A DNA stretch of 64,000 nucleotides from Roseobacter sp. SK209-2-6 (lineage in GTDB: Bacteria > Pseudomonadota > Alphaproteobacteria > Rhodobacterales > Rhodobacteraceae), in assembly GCF_000169455.1 (NCBI RefSeq), contig NZ_AAYC01000008.1:62001-126000 (forward strand), read 5' to 3'. This document shows, piece by piece, positions 62,020 to 64,000 of this stretch. The translations under genes were made by a program, and so were the position numbers. The notes below the pieces were generated by a model. The model was given only the letters and a program-made list of their open reading frames with translations. It did not search any database and was not told the DNA's origin. How positions within the stretch are numbered: position 1 is the first letter of the stretch; each line of letters begins with the position of its first letter.

Positions 62020-63486
62020 ATGGGTTGGGGAAGATTTCATAGCTGGGGTGGTGGTCGCTCCTCTTGGGGGGGCAAGAATGCCTGCCAAAGCAAAAGCTAT
62101 CATGACGGCGGCGTCCGAGGGGGCGGGTTTGAAAAATGGTATAGTGATAGGCTCTCCAACCATTATGGCGGCCGAGGCGGTCGTAAACATTGGCAACGTG
62201 ACGACGATGATCGCGGAACGGGATCCGGCACCGGCGGCAGCGGAGGATCAGGCGGGGGCCGTGGCCGTTGGGGCAAAAAGAAAAAGTGGTGGGAAGACCG
62301 CAAGGACGATGATCGTAACGGCACGGGATCTGGAACAGCAGGGTCCGGTACCGGCGGCTCTGGGACGGATGGATCAGGCAAAGGTGGGTCTGGCAAGGGC
62401 GGATCCGGGTCCCGCGGTTCCGGAACCTGTGGATCGGGCTCTGGTGGCACCCTTGGATCAGGCGGGGGCCGTGGTCGCTGGGGCAAAAAGAAAAAATGGT
62501 GGGAAGATCGCGACGAAGACAACAATGGTTCCGGTAGCGGCGGATCCGGAACCGGTGGGTCTGGTACAGGCGGCACCCGTGGTTCTGGAACTGGAGGATC
62601 AGGCACCGGTGGTTCTTCCGGCACTGGAGGTTCAGGAACAGGTGGATCTGGTTCACGCGGGTCCGGCACCGGTGGCTCTGGAACCAATGGGTCCGGCACA
62701 AATGGTTCTGGCACCAATGGGACCGGGTCTACTGGCTCTGGGACGAGTGGCTCCGGCGGTGGCAATGGCGGAGGCGGCGGAAATGGAGGGGGTAGCGACA
62801 AACCCTCTGTTACTTTTGAAATCGGTGGCAACGGCCAGCCCAGCGTAACCGTTGAGGTCGTCGAGAACACAGGCGGACAGCTTTTCGTCAATCTGACCCC
62901 GACTTCCTTTGACGGAGAAGTCGCGGATATCGACGGGCTCTTCTTTAACTTCAACGATGACGCAACGGTTCAGGGGCTGAATTTCTTCCCCGATGAAAAC
63001 GCGCTTCCTGTGACCGGCCATGCGGCGGCAGCCAATGGCGTTAACTCTTTGGATGACGGCACGACCGTTCCAGAAAACTTCGATGGCATGGTTCAGTTTG
63101 GTCAGGCACCCGACAGTACCGATGGCACGGTAAACAACGCGAATTTCACCCTCTGGAGTGACAATGGGCCGCTTTCGCTCGCGGATCTAGACCTGTCATC
63201 CATGTCTTTGGTCGTGACACGACCTGACGGGACACAGGATGTCTTGGAAGGCGGCTATGACCCCGCAACCGCAGCCTCTGATAGCAGCAGCTATTCAAAT
63301 GGTGGCGTCTCCGACGATGGGCTGGATGCGTGGTACAGCGCCAATTTGGCCACTGGAGACAGCGGTGAAAGCAGCAGCACCCCAAGCGAAGCAGACGTTT
63401 TTGCGCTGATGACCCAGCCTGTAGACGAAGAAGACGAGGCCTGCGGTAGTGGCACCCATGGCAGCGATCTGGAGCATTGTTTCTGA
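62020..63486 (+). CDS. Gly/Ser/Thr-rich protein with duplicated basic-aromatic motif
   Basis: A 488-residue protein that I do not recognise. Residues 1-60 are rich in Gly, Trp, His and Arg. The stretch GSGGGRGRWGKKKKWWEDR occurs twice, at 76-94 and 146-164, exactly 70 residues apart, in a linker of GSGTGG-type repeats (65-258). Residues about 260-405 look globular (PSVTFEIGGNGQPSVTVEV, FDGEVADIDGLFFNFNDD, QGLNFFPDENALP, LWSDNGPLSLADL), and the tail is acidic with Cys-rich end CGSGTHGSDLEHCF. No signal peptide is visible, so if it is exported a leaderless route would be needed. GGAAGGA precedes the ATG at eight bases and a strong terminator follows, so it is a genuine single-gene unit. Confidence 0.75.
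   Translation: MGWGRFHSWGGGRSSWGGKNACQSKSYHDGGVRGGGFEKWYSDRLSNHYGGRGGRKHWQRDDDDRGTGSGTGGSGGSGGGRGRWGKKKKWWEDRKDDDRNGTGSGTAGSGTGGSGTDGSGKGGSGKGGSGSRGSGTCGSGSGGTLGSGGGRGRWGKKKKWWEDRDEDNNGSGSGGSGTGGSGTGGTRGSGTGGSGTGGSSGTGGSGTGGSGSRGSGTGGSGTNGSGTNGSGTNGTGSTGSGTSGSGGGNGGGGGNGGGSDKPSVTFEIGGNGQPSVTVEVVENTGGQLFVNLTPTSFDGEVADIDGLFFNFNDDATVQGLNFFPDENALPVTGHAAAANGVNSLDDGTTVPENFDGMVQFGQAPDSTDGTVNNANFTLWSDNGPLSLADLDLSSMSLVVTRPDGTQDVLEGGYDPATAASDSSSYSNGGVSDDGLDAWYSANLATGDSGESSSTPSEADVFALMTQPVDEEDEACGSGTHGSDLEHCF
62247..62512 (+). repeat. Internal direct repeat encoding the basic-aromatic motif
   Basis: The 56-base stretch starting at about 62247 recurs at about 62457 with only a few substitutions, so the copies are 210 bases apart. 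They encode the RGRWGKKKKWWEDR blocks. Between and after them the sequence is a degenerate array of short GGTTCTGGAACC-like units. Confidence 0.8.
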
Positions 63487-63525
63487 CCAAAGCCAGGATC
63501 AACTTCTGACAGTGAAAAACAAATC

Positions 63526-63550
63526 AGGGCGCCCGATTGGCGCCCTTTTT
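63526..63550 (+). terminator. Rho-independent terminator after the Gly/Ser-rich gene
   Basis: AGGGCGCC and GGCGCCCT make a perfect 8-bp stem with a five-base loop, followed by TTTTT. Confidence 0.93.
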
Positions 63551-63580
63551 CATGACTTATTCCTGCGGCCTTGCCAGTCT

Positions 63581-64000
63581 CTAGGGCAAAGGGTCGGTTT
63601 TAAACAACCTGATCTTTAGCCCCCCGTGGGCCACCGGTGCCCCAACAGGTAAAAAGGGCAAAGCCGTTGCCTTTGCCAATGCGTTGTCGCTGGTCACAAT
63701 GCCCACGCGCCATCCCGAAAACCGTTCTCTCAGAACCTGTCCCAAAGCACCGTAAAGGGCAAAGAGCAGCTTCTTGTTGCCAATCCGGGCCCCGTAGGGC
63801 GGGTTCACTATTACCAGCCCTGGCGGACCTTCAGGCCTTTCCAGATCGCTCACAGCCCGCTGCACGAAGGAGGTAACTTCTTGAACTCCCGCGCGTTCCG
63901 CATTTGCCGCAGCCATCTCGACGGCGCCTGCATTGCGATCAGATCCATAAAAGCGGGGCCCTGCAGCAAGACCTCCGGATTGATCCAATTCCAGCCTGAG
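63581..64000 (-). CDS. rRNA methyltransferase, RlmL/TrmN-like class I SAM-dependent, C-terminal part
   Basis: The gene continues beyond the right end of the window; only its last ~139 residues are seen. They hold FYGSDRNAGAVEMAAANAERAGV (motif II-III), the catalytic VIVNPPYGARIGNKK (NPPY) and GWRVGIVTSDNALAKATALP, ending LFKTDPLP. This matches THUMP-domain class I RNA methyltransferases that modify guanine N2 in 23S rRNA (RlmL/K-like, UPF0020). The exact target cannot be fixed without the N-terminal half. The stop codon is 35 bases after the neighbouring terminator, on the opposite strand. Confidence 0.85.
   Translation of the reverse strand, partial: LRLELDQSGGLAAGPRFYGSDRNAGAVEMAAANAERAGVQEVTSFVQRAVSDLERPEGPPGLVIVNPPYGARIGNKKLLFALYGALGQVLRERFSGWRVGIVTSDNALAKATALPFLPVGAPVAHGGLKIRLFKTDPLP

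Noticed and set aside
62015-62954. Long Pro-rich and Ala-rich frames across the Gly/Ser-rich gene
   Set aside because: They are shadows created by the repeats in other frames; the frame of 62020-63486 has the ribosome site and terminator and a globular end.

Overview
The window reads as chromosomal DNA of a marine alphaproteobacterium of the Roseobacter group (Rhodobacteraceae; Phaeobacter, Leisingera, Ruegeria or Tritonibacter-like). The grounds are moderately high GC coding sequence, a PuuD-type membrane urate oxidase with a cytochrome c tail, a fused PuuE-UraD protein, a group III truncated globin and the overall gene families. This is inference from gene content, not a database result. 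Almost all of the window is coding. I saw no tRNA, rRNA, insertion sequence, phage or CRISPR array.

Left part (1-12 kb), mostly housekeeping: the 3' end of a chemoreceptor gene, a DUF1330 gene behind ileS, a PRMT9-like methyltransferase, a truncated globin, a membrane-anchored amidohydrolase, gcvH behind a tandem glycine riboswitch, and a glutamine-synthetase-like gene paired with a one-component Rieske oxygenase.

Purine catabolism (12-22.5 kb): an IclR regulator, ureidoglycine aminohydrolase, a GAPDH, a purine permease, allA, a fused allantoinase/OHCU decarboxylase, HIU hydrolase, a LysR regulator and puuD. Together they convert urate to glyoxylate plus urea, except that no allantoate amidohydrolase is present here. 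Three copies of an unnamed ~75-bp palindromic intergenic repeat lie in this region.

Envelope and polysaccharide region (22.7-56.4 kb): tamA-tamB, then a large Wzx/Wzy-type exopolysaccharide locus with seven glycosyltransferases or priming transferases, a Wzy-like polymerase/ligase, a Wzx-like flippase, a Wzz-like chain-length protein and a BY-kinase-like ATPase. Inside it, in one tightly overlapping operon (32.97-50.10 kb), sit a type I PKS (KS-AT-KR-DH-ACP-TE), an NRPS (formyltransferase, degenerate C, A domain split by a luciferase-like monooxygenase, PCP), a phosphopantetheinyl transferase and two SGNH hydrolases, one fused to a glycoside-hydrolase-like domain. The A domain specificity residues read DILQLGMIWK, one residue away from the glycine code. 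The most economical model is that N-formylglycine is loaded, oxidised, extended by one malonyl unit and released by the TE, possibly as an acyl decoration of the polysaccharide. This is the candidate undescribed system of the window.

Right part (56.8-64 kb): a diverged 2-dehydro-3-deoxygalactonokinase-like gene, a DinB-like protein divergent from a TetR regulator that is coupled to an acyl-CoA dehydrogenase, an APH-fold kinase, an unusual Gly/Ser-rich protein with a duplicated basic-aromatic block, and the 3' end of an rRNA methyltransferase gene.
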